A stretch of 64,000 bases of DNA, taken from contig NZ_JQGJ02000007.1 of assembly GCF_000802155.2 (NCBI RefSeq), positions 1 through 64,000 on the forward strand. The letters run 5' to 3'. The position numbers and the translations under genes were made by a program. Within the stretch, counting starts at the first letter, position 1. Each line of letters starts with the position of its first letter. The notes beneath the pieces are model-generated. The model searched no databases, had not been told where the DNA came from, and saw only the letters and a program-made list of their open reading frames with translations. Source of the DNA: Pseudomonas frederiksbergensis (GTDB lineage: Bacteria; Pseudomonadota; Gammaproteobacteria; Pseudomonadales; Pseudomonadaceae). Shown here piece by piece: positions 1 through 9,505 of the stretch.

Positions 1-8
1 CTGAAGCG

Positions 9-46
9 AAAAAAGCCCCGCTCTCTGCAAAGAGGCGGGGCTTTTT
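9..46. terminator. Bidirectional rho-independent terminator
   Basis: A GC-rich hairpin (AGCCCCGC...GCGGGGCT) is flanked by an A-run on the left and a T-run on the right. It lies just past the stop of the leftward peroxidase gene and can also stop transcription entering from the left. Confidence 0.9.
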
Positions 47-58
47 GATGGCTGATGA

Positions 59-607
59 TCAGGGTTTGGAAGCAATAGCCGTCTCGACTGCCTTGATGAA
101 ATCAGGATCGTCGGGCTTGATCCGGCTGGAAAAACTGCCGACCACCTTGCCCTGGCGATCAACGACGTATTTGTAGAAATTCCACTTCGGCGCGCCGGAC
201 TGTTCGGCCAGATGCCTGAACAAGGGAATGGCGTCCGCACCTCGTACCGGCTGCGGCTCGGTCATAGTGAAGGTCACGCCATAATTGACGTAGCAGACCT
301 TGGCCGTCTCCGCCCCGTCCTTCGACTCTTGCTTGAAATCATTGGACGGCACGCCCAGCACTTCCAGCCCTTCGCCTTTGTAGCGCTGGTTAAGCGCCTC
401 GAGCCCTTTGAACTGCGGAGCGAACCCACAGAAGCTGGCCGTGTTGACCACCACCAAAGGCTTGCCGGCGAAGCGCTGGCACAAGTCAACGGTTTCCTTG
501 GCCCGCAACTTGGGCAGCGACCCCTCCAGCAGCGGCGGGCACCCGGCTGCCCATACGTGCCCGGTCACAGCCAGCAACAGGGCGGGAACAGCAAACCAAC
601 GCATCAT
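59..607 (-). CDS. Secreted glutathione peroxidase-like thiol peroxidase
   Basis: A 182-residue member of the glutathione peroxidase family, expected to reduce hydroperoxides using thiol donors. An N-terminal signal peptide (about residues 1-21, ending near HVWA/AG) points to the periplasm. The peroxidatic Cys sits in the NTASFCGF motif (C60), and the C-terminal block [10 protein letters not shown] carries the family Trp-Asn pair (W142, N143). The second family motif, usually ending in NQF, reads VPSNDF here, so the catalytic-tetrad Gln appears to be Asp90. That may change activity or substrate. It lies downstream of an MFS transporter and a MarR regulator on the same strand, a grouping I recall from other pseudomonads. 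The family is clear; the reductant is unknown. Confidence 0.85.
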   Translation of the reverse strand: MMRWFAVPALLLAVTGHVWAAGCPPLLEGSLPKLRAKETVDLCQRFAGKPLVVVNTASFCGFAPQFKGLEALNQRYKGEGLEVLGVPSNDFKQESKDGAETAKVCYVNYGVTFTMTEPQPVRGADAIPLFRHLAEQSGAPKWNFYKYVVDRQGKVVGSFSSRIKPDDPDFIKAVETAIASKP

Positions 608-673
608 GTCGGATTTTCCTTGTAGACCTGTCAGACCACGACGTTACTCCGCGCGCCCAGTGCCGTCCACACG

Positions 674-793
674 TCAACAGTTGCCCATGCCCAGCTGCAT
701 CAAGGCCAACCCGCCTTGGTGCCAGCCCCACCAGGCAATTGCCAGCAGCGCCGCGGCGCCGAGTGCGATCAACCATGGGCCGAAGCGGCTCAT
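674..793 (-). CDS. Small single-pass membrane protein (39 aa)
   Basis: A 39-codon frame begins at ATG in an ATGA overlap with the stop of the upstream MFS gene, so it is probably translationally coupled to it. The product has one hydrophobic helix (about residues 6-24, GPWLIALGAAALLAIAWWGW) and a short tail ending in GMGNC. No function is known to me. The exact coupling and clean reading frame argue for a real gene: a small partner or accessory peptide of the transporter is possible but is inference. Confidence 0.6.
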   Translation of the reverse strand: MSRFGPWLIALGAAALLAIAWWGWHQGGLALMQLGMGNC

Positions 794-1998
794 GCCGCAC
801 CGGCCTGGGCTTGCAGGCGCGCCACCGGACGCTCGCGTACCGGCCAGTTCAATGCCGCAGCCAACAGACTGAGCAGGATCGACACCTGCCAGATCAAGTC
901 GTAGCTGCCGGTGCGGTCGTACACGACGCCGCCCAGCCAACCGCCGAGGAACGATCCCAGCTGGTGAAACAGGAACACGATCCCACCCAGCATCGAGAGG
1001 TTTCGTACGCCGAACAACGTGGCGACCGTCCCGTTCGTCAGCGGCACCGTCGACAGCCAGAGGAAGCCCATCGCCATGCCGAACAGATAAGCCGTGGTGG
1101 TTGTCACCGGCAACCACAGGAACAGCCCGATGACCACCGCCCGCGCCAGATAAAGCCCGGTCAACAGGCGCGGCTTGGACATCCGCCCGCCCAGCCAACC
1201 GGCGGTGTAGGTGCCGAAGATATTGAACAGCCCGACGAGGGCCAGCACGGTGGTGCCGACGCTGGCCGGCAGGTGCTGGTCCACCAGATAGGCCGGCAGA
1301 TGCACACCGATGAATACCACCTGGAAACCACACACAAAAAAGCCAACGGCCAGCAGCCAGAACCCTGAATGACTGCACGCTTCGCGCAACGCTTCGGAGA
1401 GGGTTTGCTCATGCCCGGCCAGCGGCGCTGGCGCGTCCTTGAGCATGCTAACCAGCGGCACGATCAACGCCACCAACAGGCCCAGCGCCAACAGCGCCGC
1501 GGACCAGCCGAGCCACCCGATCAAGCCCAACGTGCCCGGCAGCATGGCGAACTGGCCGAAGGAGCCGGCCGCACTGGCGATGCCCATGCCCATGCTGCGT
1601 TTTTCTGGCGGCACGGCCCGTCCAACCACGCCAAGGATCACTGAGAACGAAGTACCGGACAGGCCGATACCGATCAACAGGCCGGCACTCAACGACAGCG
1701 ACCAGGGCGAGTCGGCCATGCCCATGAACACCAGGCCGAGCGCATAGAGAACGCCACCGATCAATACTACTTTTGCCGCGCCGAAGCGATCCGCCAGGGC
1801 ACCGGTGAAAGGCTGCGCCAAGCCCCAGATCAAATTCTGCAAGGCAATGGCAAAGGCAAACACTTCACGGCCCCAGCCGAATTCCGCGCTCATCGGCGCC
1901 AGGAACAGCCCGAAGCCATGCCGCACACCCAATGACAACGCCAGTATCAGCGCACTGCCCACCAGGACCCAACCACAGGTACGCCACATCGATGTCAT
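790..1998 (-). CDS. MFS family transporter
   Basis: A 402-residue, very hydrophobic protein with about 12 predicted membrane helices, typical of the major facilitator superfamily. The N-terminal half has the loop motif GALADRFGAAKVVLIGG between helices 2 and 3, matching MFS motif A. I chose the ATG at 1998 because it follows a GGAG ribosome-binding site by a few bases and begins with a membrane helix; longer frames run into the marR gene. The gene follows marR on the same strand, with an operator-like palindrome in the gap, suggesting repression by that regulator. Substrate unknown; drug or metabolite export is the usual role of such pairs. Confidence 0.85.
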   Translation of the reverse strand: MTSMWRTCGWVLVGSALILALSLGVRHGFGLFLAPMSAEFGWGREVFAFAIALQNLIWGLAQPFTGALADRFGAAKVVLIGGVLYALGLVFMGMADSPWSLSLSAGLLIGIGLSGTSFSVILGVVGRAVPPEKRSMGMGIASAAGSFGQFAMLPGTLGLIGWLGWSAALLALGLLVALIVPLVSMLKDAPAPLAGHEQTLSEALREACSHSGFWLLAVGFFVCGFQVVFIGVHLPAYLVDQHLPASVGTTVLALVGLFNIFGTYTAGWLGGRMSKPRLLTGLYLARAVVIGLFLWLPVTTTTAYLFGMAMGFLWLSTVPLTNGTVATLFGVRNLSMLGGIVFLFHQLGSFLGGWLGGVVYDRTGSYDLIWQVSILLSLLAAALNWPVRERPVARLQAQAGAA

Positions 1999-2015
1999 TC
2001 TTATTCTCCAGTCGC

Positions 2016-2027
2016 GGGTATATACCC
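2016..2027. promoter_or_regulatory. MarR-type operator, copy 1
   Basis: GGGTATATACCC is a perfect 12-bp palindrome between the marR stop and the MFS start. A 15-bp arm including it (2010-2024) recurs exactly, inverted, just upstream of marR (2464-2478). Binding by the adjacent MarR protein is inferred. Confidence 0.6.
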
Positions 2028-2050
2028 ACTTGTCATCGGACGAACCGGCT

Positions 2051-2455
2051 TCACGCCAGTTCATCCAGCAAGGCCAGCAAGGTCGCACGCTTTTCGGCAC
2101 CGAGCTTATCGATCAATTTCTGTTGCGCCGCTTCCCAGGCCGGCAACGCCGCCGCCAACCGGGCCTTCCCCGCGTCGGTGAGCACGACGATGCGGTTGCG
2201 CAAATCGTCGCCCTCAGCCAGCTTCACCAACCCCTCGCCTTCCAGCACCCGCAGGTTGCGCCCGAGGGTGCTGCGGTCCAGACCCATGGCCTCGGCCAGG
2301 GAGGAAATGCTCGGCTGGTCCAGGCGCGCCAGGTTATTGAGCAGAGAATACTGGGCAACGTTGATCCCGAAGCCATCGAGAGCGCCGTCGTAATACCTGC
2401 TGACGCCACGCGCGGCGCGACGCAGGTTGATGCACAGACATTGGGAAGGCAGCAT
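2051..2455 (-). CDS. MarR family transcriptional regulator
   Basis: A 134-residue winged-helix regulator. Residues around 40-75 (LLNNLARLDQPSISSLAEAMGLDRSTLGRNL without its ends) form the MarR helix-turn-helix, followed by the basic wing (GDDLRNRIVVLTDAGK). A CLCINLRRAAR stretch near the N-terminus is typical of the subgroup with a possible redox-sensing Cys. The gene sits directly before an MFS gene, and matching operator-like sequences lie upstream of both genes, so autorepression together with transporter control is likely. The inducer is unknown. Confidence 0.85.
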   Translation of the reverse strand: MLPSQCLCINLRRAARGVSRYYDGALDGFGINVAQYSLLNNLARLDQPSISSLAEAMGLDRSTLGRNLRVLEGEGLVKLAEGDDLRNRIVVLTDAGKARLAAALPAWEAAQQKLIDKLGAEKRATLLALLDELA

Positions 2456-2460
2456 GATGC

Positions 2461-2478
2461 GTGTATATACCCGCGACT
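2461..2478. promoter_or_regulatory. MarR-type operator, copy 2 (upstream of marR)
   Basis: GTGTATATACCCGCGACT begins 6 bp upstream of the marR start codon. It repeats, in inverted orientation, the TATATACCCGCGACT arm found ahead of the MFS gene. Confidence 0.6.
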
Positions 2479-2527
2479 AGATGAATGCAAATTTAAATCA
2501 GCGCTCGCCCGCTGGCAACGTGCGAAT

Positions 2528-3259
2528 TCAGCTTAAGACCAATGCCACCAGAACGGCCGTTTCCAGCAGCTCCAGCAAGGCACCCGCGGTGTCGCCGGTG
2601 CAACCCTGCAGCCTGCGCAACATTATCTGCCTCAAGCCGATGAATACGGCCGCGGCGACTACCAGCGTCCACAGCCCTGGCCCCCCCATCACCAGCACGC
2701 AGCCCAGTGCGCTGATCGACAGCACCTGCCAACCCGAGCGGCGCGGCAAGTGATCAGCCAGTGCCTGGCCCAGCCCTCCGGCACGCACATACGGCGTAGT
2801 GAGGAACAAGCCCAGCAAAGCAGCACGCCCCAGCATCGGCACAATCAGTAACGCAAGTGGCTGCCTCTGCTCGATCAGCGCCACCAGCGCCGTCCATTTG
2901 AGCAGCAACACCAGCACCAGCGTGACCACGGCGATCGGCCCGCTGCGCGGATCCTTCATGATCAGCAACGTACGTTCGCGATCACCGAAACCGCCGAGCC
3001 AGGCATCGGCGCTGTCGGCCAGGCCATCCAGGTGCAAGCCGCCGCTGAGCAGCACCCAGGCCGTCAGCAGCAGCGCGGCATGCAGCGTCACCGGTGCGCC
3101 CAGCAACACCGCATCGAGCAGCCAGAGCAGACCACCGAACAACAACCCCACCATGGGATAGAACAACAGCGAACGCCCGAGCTGCCCGGGCTCTGGCATG
3201 CCTGGCAAGCGGACCGGCAAGCTGCTGAGGAATTGCAGGGCGATCCAGAAGGGCAACAT
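2528..3259 (-). CDS. cobV: Adenosylcobinamide-GDP ribazoletransferase
   Basis: A 243-residue integral membrane enzyme (CobS/CobV family). It joins adenosylcobinamide-GDP with alpha-ribazole or its 5'-phosphate, the last assembly step of cobalamin. The family signature is seen in the HLDGLADSADAWLGG region (about residues 77-92), whose acidic residues bind the metal, followed by KDPRSGPIAV. Several hydrophobic helices cover the rest. It is the last gene of the leftward cobalamin cluster, 2 bp beyond the phosphatase gene. Also called cobS in the enteric naming. Confidence 0.93.
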   Translation of the reverse strand: MLPFWIALQFLSSLPVRLPGMPEPGQLGRSLLFYPMVGLLFGGLLWLLDAVLLGAPVTLHAALLLTAWVLLSGGLHLDGLADSADAWLGGFGDRERTLLIMKDPRSGPIAVVTLVLVLLLKWTALVALIEQRQPLALLIVPMLGRAALLGLFLTTPYVRAGGLGQALADHLPRRSGWQVLSISALGCVLVMGGPGLWTLVVAAAVFIGLRQIMLRRLQGCTGDTAGALLELLETAVLVALVLS

Positions 3260-3261
3260 GC

Positions 3262-3837
3262 TCAGCCCGCCTCTTCAAGCACTGGACCGGACGACACCGT
3301 CAGGGAAAACAGCGCACCATGGCCGACTTCGACGTTCAATAATTGTTCGCGCGGCATTGCGCGGGCCTGTGCCAGCAGCAACCGCATCACGCCGCCATGA
3401 CTGACCAGCAAGACGCGCTGTCCGGCATACGCCAGGTGCAAGCGTTCGACGGCCGCCAGGACCCGCGCCGAAAACGCCAGCACCGGCTCACCGTCGGGTG
3501 GCGTAAAAGCGTAAGGATCGGCCCAGAAGCGGCCGAGGGCGTCGGCGTCGGTCTCCATCAACGCTGCTGCGCTGCGGCCTTCCCACGCGCCGAAATGCAA
3601 CTCTTGCAGGTCTTTGTCCACATGCACCGGCACACCCAGCCGGGCGCCGAGTTGTTCGGCGAAACGGGCGCATCGCTGCAACGGCGAACACACCAGGCGA
3701 TCCCAGGGCCCGCCCTGCGCCACCGCTGCATGCATTTGCTCCCAACCCTTGGCCGTCAAGGCGTCATCGAGACTGCCGCGCAAGCCGCCGCCCAGTTCGG
3801 TTTCGCCGTGACGCAGCAGGTCCAGGCGCAAGGTCAT
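3262..3837 (-). CDS. Histidine phosphatase, probable alpha-ribazole phosphatase
   Basis: A 191-residue phosphoglycerate-mutase-like phosphatase. The catalytic RHGE motif is in [13 protein letters not shown] (His about 10), and the second histidine in [12 protein letters not shown]. Its place between cobT and cobV indicates removal of the 5'-phosphate from alpha-ribazole phosphate or adenosylcobalamin phosphate, the role of enteric CobC. That symbol is avoided here because it also names the decarboxylase further along. The start overlaps the cobT stop (ATGA). Confidence 0.85.
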   Translation of the reverse strand: MTLRLDLLRHGETELGGGLRGSLDDALTAKGWEQMHAAVAQGGPWDRLVCSPLQRCARFAEQLGARLGVPVHVDKDLQELHFGAWEGRSAAALMETDADALGRFWADPYAFTPPDGEPVLAFSARVLAAVERLHLAYAGQRVLLVSHGGVMRLLLAQARAMPREQLLNVEVGHGALFSLTVSSGPVLEEAG

Positions 3838-4889
3838 GCCGGGCGATCCGCCACGGCCGCTTCGGCAAACGTCGCCATCTGCCCATGAAGGTCACAGGCC
3901 AGGCGTAACAACGGCACCGCCAACGCCGCACCACTGCCCTCGCCCAGGCGCAAATCCAGATCCAGCAGCGGTTCGGCACCAAGGGTTTCCAAGACGTGCT
4001 TGTGGCCCGGCTCGGCGCCGCGATGACCGAACAGCAACCATGCCCGGCATCCAGGATTGAGCCGCATCGCCACCAACGCCGCAACGCTGCAGATGAAACC
4101 ATCCACCAGCACGGCGATGCCCTGCTGGGCACAGGCCAGATAGGCGCCGGCCAACGCCGCGATTTCAAAGCCACCGAGATTAAACAAAACCTGCAACGGA
4201 TCGCCATTCGCGCCGCCGTGCAGCGCCAGGGCACGCTCGATCACCCGCGCCTTGCGACTGACACCCGCCGCATCCAACCCCGTGCCGGGCCCCACCAGGT
4301 GCGTCACCGGACAATCGAGCAAGGCACAAGCCAAGGCGCTGGCCGCGGTGGTGTTGCCAATGCCCATCTCGCCGCCAATGAACAATTGCGTCCCGCCGAC
4401 AACGGCACGCATCACACTGTCGCGCCCGGCTTGCAAGGCCAGCTCGCCCTGGGACTGGCTCATCGCCGATCCCTGGATGAAATTCGCGGTGCCAGGGCCA
4501 AGGTTCAAATGACGCACGCCGGGCAGGTCCAGCGAAAGCGTCACGGTGCCCAGGTCCACGACTTCCAGCGAAGCGCCCAGTTGCCGGGCGAGCACGCTGA
4601 TGGCCGCGCCACCCTTGACGAAGTTGTGCAGCATCTGCCCGGTGACTTCCTGGGGATAAGCCGAGACACCTTCGGCCACCACGCCGTGGTCGCCAGCGAA
4701 AATCGTGATCCAGAGCCGGTCCAGGCTCGGCTTGAGCTGCCCTTGCAGGCCCGCCAGTTGCACCGCCACCGATTCCAGGCGCCCGAGGGAGCCGGTCGGT
4801 TTGGTCAGCTGTTGCTGACGGGCCGCAGCCTGCTCCAGCGCCTGGTTATCGACGGGCTTGCACGGGTCCAGCCACCAGCGATGATTCAT
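3834..4889 (-). CDS. cobT: Nicotinate-nucleotide--dimethylbenzimidazole phosphoribosyltransferase
   Basis: A 351-residue CobT-family enzyme. It transfers phosphoribose from nicotinate mononucleotide to 5,6-dimethylbenzimidazole, giving alpha-ribazole phosphate for the lower ligand. Visible family blocks are [10 protein letters not shown] (residues about 30-39), [20 protein letters not shown] and [14 protein letters not shown] (near 173-186), and the catalytic Glu is expected near the C-terminus. It has the family's normal length. The product of BluB, encoded in the same cluster, is its substrate. It overlaps cobP by ATGA. Called cobU in Pseudomonas denitrificans naming. Confidence 0.95.
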   Translation of the reverse strand: MNHRWWLDPCKPVDNQALEQAAARQQQLTKPTGSLGRLESVAVQLAGLQGQLKPSLDRLWITIFAGDHGVVAEGVSAYPQEVTGQMLHNFVKGGAAISVLARQLGASLEVVDLGTVTLSLDLPGVRHLNLGPGTANFIQGSAMSQSQGELALQAGRDSVMRAVVGGTQLFIGGEMGIGNTTAASALACALLDCPVTHLVGPGTGLDAAGVSRKARVIERALALHGGANGDPLQVLFNLGGFEIAALAGAYLACAQQGIAVLVDGFICSVAALVAMRLNPGCRAWLLFGHRGAEPGHKHVLETLGAEPLLDLDLRLGEGSGAALAVPLLRLACDLHGQMATFAEAAVADRPA

Positions 4890-5407
4890 AATGCAGTTCC
4901 TTTAAGGGTCAGGGACAAGCCGGCGACGGTCAACACGACGCGTTGGCAACGTTCGGCCAGGGCTTGATGCAGCCAACCGGCTTCATCGACATAACGGCGC
5001 GTCAGCTCGCCCAGCGGCACGACGCCCATGCCGGTCTCGTTGCTGACGAATATGACTTCACCGGGGAGCACGCCGATGCAGTCCAACAGCGCTTCACGCT
5101 CGGCAATCAACCGTTGCGGATCGTCGAGCATCAGCAGGTTGGTGAGCCAGAGGGTCAGGCAATCCACCAGCAGGCACCGATCGCTTGCGGCGTTTTCCCG
5201 CAGCACCCACGCCAGCGCCAAGGGTTCCTCCACCAGCGCCCATTCGGCCGGACGCCGGGCACGATGCTGGGCGACACGCTGGTTCATCTCGCCGTCGAGG
5301 GGTTGGCTGGTGGCGATGTAGGTCACCGGCAAACGAGTGTCCGCCGCGAGTTTTTCGGCCAGGCGACTCTTGCCGGAGCGGGCGCCGCCGAGGATCAGTT
5401 GCAGCAT
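4886..5407 (-). CDS. cobP: Adenosylcobinamide kinase / adenosylcobinamide-phosphate guanylyltransferase
   Basis: A 173-residue bifunctional enzyme that phosphorylates adenosylcobinamide and then adds GMP. The N-terminal P-loop GGARSGKSR is at residues 7-15; [12 protein letters not shown] and the later [15 protein letters not shown] block are family signatures. It is the first gene of the distal group (cobP-cobT-phosphatase-cobV), separated from cobQ by a 112-bp REP-containing gap, so it may have its own mRNA end or promoter. Equivalent to enteric cobU. Confidence 0.94.
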   Translation of the reverse strand: MLQLILGGARSGKSRLAEKLAADTRLPVTYIATSQPLDGEMNQRVAQHRARRPAEWALVEEPLALAWVLRENAASDRCLLVDCLTLWLTNLLMLDDPQRLIAEREALLDCIGVLPGEVIFVSNETGMGVVPLGELTRRYVDEAGWLHQALAERCQRVVLTVAGLSLTLKGTAL

Positions 5408-5433
5408 GGAGCGTTACCTTTTATGTGTGGGCC

Positions 5434-5506
5434 TATTCGTGAGCAAGCCCGCTCGCGCAGGGGAATGCAATTCAATATGCAAGAGCGGGCTCGCTCGCGA
5501 AGGGGT
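5434..5506. repeat. Pair of REP elements in the cobQ-cobP gap
   Basis: Two REP-like units, GAGCAAGCCCGCTCGCG and GAGCGGGCTCGCTCGCG, lie about 25 bp apart between cobQ and cobP. They fill most of the only sizeable gap in the cobalamin cluster and could stabilise or truncate the mRNA. Confidence 0.65.
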
Positions 5507-5519
5507 CGGTAGCGTCACC

Positions 5520-6971
5520 TCAAATCCCACAGAGTTCACGCAACAACCCAGTGTCCAGATGCCGCTCCACCAGGTCCGCCAGTCGCTCGATATCCCGCTC
5601 GCGCAAGCCGTGGTAATCCACTGCCTGTACGTCCTCCAAACCGGCCCAACGCAGCAAGGCACTGCTGGCCGCGGGTGATTCGAACAACCCATGCAGATAG
5701 GTGCCGAAAACCTGCCCGTCGAGGCTTTGGGCGCCATCGCAACGGCCGTCGTCCAAGTGCACCGCAGCGTTTTCCAGGGCGGGGCCGACGGTTACGCCTG
5801 CGTGGATCTCATAGCCGCTGATTGCGGCGTTTTCCAACGTCAGTCGCCCATGAACGTTGCGCAGTTGCTTCTCGCGTTCCAGGGTCGTTTCGAAATCCAA
5901 CAAGCCCAATCCGGCACTGGAGCCTGCCGCCCCTTCCAGCCCGAGCGGGTCATGGACGTGGTGGCCGAGCATCTGCAAACCGCCACAGATGCCCAATAAC
6001 TTGCCGCCGTAGCGCAGGTGTCGATGGATCGCCGTTTCCCAACCATTGGCGCGTAGAAAGGCCAAGTCGCTACGCACACTTTTCGAACCGGGCAAGATGA
6101 TCAGGTCGGCTGGCGGGATGGCCTGGCCGGGGCCGATGAATTGCAGATCGACTTGCGGATGCAGGCGCAGCGGGTCGAAATCGGTGTGGTTGCTGATGCG
6201 TGGCAATACTGGCACCACCACCTTGAGCACCTGTTCGGCCTTGTCGGCCTGGCGCCGGTCGAGGCCATCCTCGGCCTCCAGGTGCAGGTCCATCACGTAG
6301 GGCAACACGCCAATTACCGGCTTGCCGGTGCGCGCTTCCAACCAATCCAGCCCCGGCTGCAGCAAGGCGATATCGCCGCGAAAACGGTTGATGATGAACC
6401 CCTTGACCCGCGCCTGTTCACTGGACGAAAGCAACTCCAGGGTGCCGACCAGATGGGCGAATACCCCGCCACGATTGATGTCGGCGATCAGCAGCACCGG
6501 GCAGTCCACCGCCTCGGCGAAACCCATGTTCGCGATGTCGCCGGCCCGCAGGTTGATCTCTGCCGGCGACCCCGCGCCCTCGACCATGACGACCGGATAC
6601 GTCGCGCTCAACCGTGCATGGGAGGCCAGCACCGCTTGCATCGCAATGGCTTTGTAATCGTGATAGGCGACGGCGTTCATGGTGGTGACGGCACGACCAT
6701 GGATGATGACTTGCGCGCCCGTGTCGCTGTTGGGCTTGAGCAGGACCGGGTTCATGTCGGTGTGCGGTTCGAGGCCGCAGGCCTGGGCCTGGACCGCCTG
6801 GGCCCGGCCGATCTCGCCGCCGTCGGCAGTTACCGCGCTGTTGAGCGCCATGTTTTGCGGCTTGAACGGCACCACGCTCACACCCTGGCGCGTGACCCAA
6901 CGGCACAATGCGGTAACCAGGGTACTTTTGCCGGCATCGGAGGTGGTGCCCTGCACCATCAGGGTCGTCAT
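5520..6971 (-). CDS. cobQ: Cobyric acid synthase
   Basis: A 483-residue glutamine-dependent amidotransferase that amidates side chains b, d, e and g of adenosylcobyrinic acid a,c-diamide to give adenosylcobyric acid. The N-terminal synthetase domain begins [18 protein letters not shown], a dethiobiotin-synthetase-like P-loop. The C-terminal class I glutaminase domain has the nucleophile in [12 protein letters not shown] and the histidine in GTYLHGLFE. The start overlaps the stop of cobC (ATGA). Full length for the family. Confidence 0.95.
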   Translation of the reverse strand: MTTLMVQGTTSDAGKSTLVTALCRWVTRQGVSVVPFKPQNMALNSAVTADGGEIGRAQAVQAQACGLEPHTDMNPVLLKPNSDTGAQVIIHGRAVTTMNAVAYHDYKAIAMQAVLASHARLSATYPVVMVEGAGSPAEINLRAGDIANMGFAEAVDCPVLLIADINRGGVFAHLVGTLELLSSSEQARVKGFIINRFRGDIALLQPGLDWLEARTGKPVIGVLPYVMDLHLEAEDGLDRRQADKAEQVLKVVVPVLPRISNHTDFDPLRLHPQVDLQFIGPGQAIPPADLIILPGSKSVRSDLAFLRANGWETAIHRHLRYGGKLLGICGGLQMLGHHVHDPLGLEGAAGSSAGLGLLDFETTLEREKQLRNVHGRLTLENAAISGYEIHAGVTVGPALENAAVHLDDGRCDGAQSLDGQVFGTYLHGLFESPAASSALLRWAGLEDVQAVDYHGLRERDIERLADLVERHLDTGLLRELCGI

Positions 6972-7960
6972 CGAATGTCCTTGGTGTAGGCCTCGAAAGC
7001 CTGTTCGAGGCGCAGGAAACCGGCGTCATCGGCCGGCAGTCCGAAACGCAGGCTGCTGGTGTGCGTGAACAAGCGCAGCAGAATGCCGCGATGGGCCATG
7101 AATTCGTACAGGGCCTGGGCGTGCTCGGTCACCAGCCATTGAAACAATGCGCAACCGCCCTGGGGCTTGAAACCGAAGCGCTCCAGCGTCAGTGTCAGGC
7201 GTTGGCTGGTGGCTTCGCAGCGCTGTCGTTGGCGAATGTGGGCCTCGGTATCCAGGAGACACGCCTCGCCCAGGACCCGGGTCGGCCCGCTCACGGCCCA
7301 CGGCCCGACTTGCTCGGCAAGCAGCTTGAGCAGGCGTCGCTCGGCCAGGACAAACCCCAGGCGAACCCCGGCCAGGCCAAAGAACTTGCCAAACGATCGC
7401 AACACGATCAGCCCGACCTGATGGGCGTGGGCGCTGAGGCTCAGGTGCGGCGTGATGTCCATGAACGCTTCGTCCACCACCAGCCAGCCGCCGCGCTGGG
7501 CCAACCGTGCGTGCCAGTCCAGCAAGCGTTCGGGGCTCAGGCTCAGGCCCGTGGGGTTGTTCGGATTGACCACCACCAGCACATCGAGGCTGTCGAGGAA
7601 GAAATCCACTTCCGTCTCCAGCACTTCGCGCACGATGTAACCGCTGCGCCGCCAGGCTTCGGCGTGTTCGGCGTAACAAGGAGACAAGACACCGACCTTG
7701 CCGGCCCGGCGCAGGCGCGGCAAGAGCTGGATGGCCATCTGCGAACCGGCAACCGGCAACACGTGCGTCGCTTCGTAATAATCGCAAGCGGCCTGTTCCA
7801 ACCCATCATCGGCCTCGGGCAGGCGCGCCCAGGCCCGTAGTGGAACCGGCGGAATATCGAACGGCCAGGGCGCTAGGCCGCTGGACAGGTCGAGCCAGTC
7901 GGCCTCGGCAATGCCGTATTGCCGGGAAGCGTTGCGCAGTCGTCCACCATGCTCAAGCAT
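6968..7960 (-). CDS. cobC: Threonine-phosphate decarboxylase (aminotransferase fold)
   Basis: A 330-residue PLP enzyme of the aminotransferase class I/II fold. It supplies (R)-1-amino-2-propanol O-phosphate for the nucleotide loop by decarboxylating threonine phosphate. The nucleotide-site motif [13 protein letters not shown] and the active-site lysine region [15 protein letters not shown] are clear. It overlaps both neighbours: 8 bp with the end of cobD upstream and ATGA with cobQ downstream. The product is used by the CobD partner next door. CobD in enteric naming. Confidence 0.92.
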   Translation of the reverse strand: MLEHGGRLRNASRQYGIAEADWLDLSSGLAPWPFDIPPVPLRAWARLPEADDGLEQAACDYYEATHVLPVAGSQMAIQLLPRLRRAGKVGVLSPCYAEHAEAWRRSGYIVREVLETEVDFFLDSLDVLVVVNPNNPTGLSLSPERLLDWHARLAQRGGWLVVDEAFMDITPHLSLSAHAHQVGLIVLRSFGKFFGLAGVRLGFVLAERRLLKLLAEQVGPWAVSGPTRVLGEACLLDTEAHIRQRQRCEATSQRLTLTLERFGFKPQGGCALFQWLVTEHAQALYEFMAHRGILLRLFTHTSSLRFGLPADDAGFLRLEQAFEAYTKDIR

Positions 7961-8861
7961 AGAACTCGGCTCCGAGGCAGAGAATCAGCAGCCATAACCA
8001 TACGCCGCGCTGCACCAATTGCCAGCCGCGATCAATCGAATCGGCGCTGGCCGGAACGCCTTCGCCCAAGGGCGGACGTTGATGCAGCTCGCCGTGATAG
8101 ACCGCCGCGCCGCCCAACTCCACACCCAGGGCTCCGGCACCGGCGGCCATGACCGGCCCGGCATTGGGGCTGTCCCAGGTCGCCCCCTGGGTGCGCCAGC
8201 ATTTGAGCCCCAGGCGGGTCTTGCCAAGCAGCGCGTAGGTCAACGCCACCAGCCGCGCCGGAATATAGTTGAGCAGGTCATCGATCTTTGCCGCCGCCCA
8301 GCCAAAACGTTCGAAGCGCTCGTTGCGATAACCCCACATGGCGTCGAGGGTATTGCTCAACCGATACAACACCACCCCAGGCGCGCCTGCCACCGCGAAC
8401 CAGAACAAGGCGGCGAATACTGCGTCGCTGCCATTTTCCAGCACCGACTCGGTGGCGGCGCGGGCCACGGCGTTTTCATCCAGCCCAGCGGTTTCGCGGC
8501 TGACCAGGTAACTCACCCGCTGGCGTGCCTCGTCCAGATCGCCCCTGCGCAGCGCGCGGGCAACCGGCTCGACATGCTCGCCGAGGCTGCGCAAGCCGAG
8601 GGCGCAGTACAACGCAAGGATGTCCACCAGCCAGCCCAGCAATGGCGCCCAGGACAAGGCCGTGGCCAGCAAGGTCAAGGGCAGCACGGCGATGATCCAC
8701 GCCGTGACACCGTGACTGCGCCAGCCTCGCCCACCGGAGTTGAAACGTTGTTCGAGACGATTGGCAAAACGACCGAACGCGACCAACGGATGCCCGCGCC
8801 GGGGCTCACCCAGCAGCGCATCCAGCGCCACCGCGGCGGCACTGAGCAACGCTACGCTCAT
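7953..8861 (-). CDS. cobD: Adenosylcobinamide-phosphate synthase (CbiB/CobD)
   Basis: A 302-residue membrane protein that attaches aminopropanol or its phosphate to adenosylcobyric acid. The family signature is seen in [19 protein letters not shown] near the N-terminus; several membrane helices follow. The ATG at 8861 is preferred because it forms an ATGA overlap with the bluB stop and starts at the conserved N-terminus. It works directly with the product of the adjacent cobC. Confidence 0.93.
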   Translation of the reverse strand: MSVALLSAAAVALDALLGEPRRGHPLVAFGRFANRLEQRFNSGGRGWRSHGVTAWIIAVLPLTLLATALSWAPLLGWLVDILALYCALGLRSLGEHVEPVARALRRGDLDEARQRVSYLVSRETAGLDENAVARAATESVLENGSDAVFAALFWFAVAGAPGVVLYRLSNTLDAMWGYRNERFERFGWAAAKIDDLLNYIPARLVALTYALLGKTRLGLKCWRTQGATWDSPNAGPVMAAGAGALGVELGGAAVYHGELHQRPPLGEGVPASADSIDRGWQLVQRGVWLWLLILCLGAEFYA

Positions 8862-9505
8862 GGGCGCACGCCCCAGCGATTTTCGTAGATCAGTTCGTTG
8901 AGCGGCCGCGGTTGCGCCCAGCCTTCCAGGGCGAGCATCGGCGCCGGATAAAAGCCCTCGACCGGACCCAGGCACAAGATTGCCAGCGGCTTTGCCCCGG
9001 CGGGCAAGCCCAGCAGATCAGCCAGGGCCTGGGGCTCGAACAATGACACCCAGCCCATCCCCAACCCTTCGACGCGGGCCGCCAGCCATAGATTCTGGAT
9101 GGCGCAGGACAGCGAGGCCAAGTCCATTTCCGGTAAGGTCCGGCGGCCAAAGATGTGCCGCTCGCGATCGTCCATCAACGCGGCCACCAGCACCTCGGCG
9201 CAGTCGTGGATGCCTTCGACCTTGAGCTTCATGAATTCGTCGCTGCGCTCGCCCAGCGCTTCGGCAGTGCGGACACGCTCTTCTTCCACCAAATGCTGGA
9301 TTTCGCCGCGCAAGGCGCGATCACTGATGCGAATGAATCGCCACGGTTGCATCAGCCCGACGCTGGGAGCCTGGTGTGCGGCTTCCAGCAAACGGCCCAG
9401 CAGTTGCGGCTCGACGGAGCCGCCACTGAAATGGCGCATGTCGCGGCGCTCGGCGATGGCGCGGTAGACGGCTTCGCGTTCGGCCGCAGAGAAGGCGTCA
9501 GTCAT
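8858..9505 (-). CDS. bluB: 5,6-dimethylbenzimidazole synthase
   Basis: A 215-residue flavin-dependent enzyme of the nitroreductase-like fold that cleaves reduced FMN with oxygen to form the lower ligand of B12. Family features are [10 protein letters not shown] (flavin-contacting arginines), [19 protein letters not shown] and [10 protein letters not shown]. Its presence shows that the organism can make its own dimethylbenzimidazole aerobically. It is coupled by ATGA overlaps to cobB upstream and cobD downstream. Confidence 0.93.
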   Translation of the reverse strand: MTDAFSAAEREAVYRAIAERRDMRHFSGGSVEPQLLGRLLEAAHQAPSVGLMQPWRFIRISDRALRGEIQHLVEEERVRTAEALGERSDEFMKLKVEGIHDCAEVLVAALMDDRERHIFGRRTLPEMDLASLSCAIQNLWLAARVEGLGMGWVSLFEPQALADLLGLPAGAKPLAILCLGPVEGFYPAPMLALEGWAQPRPLNELIYENRWGVRP

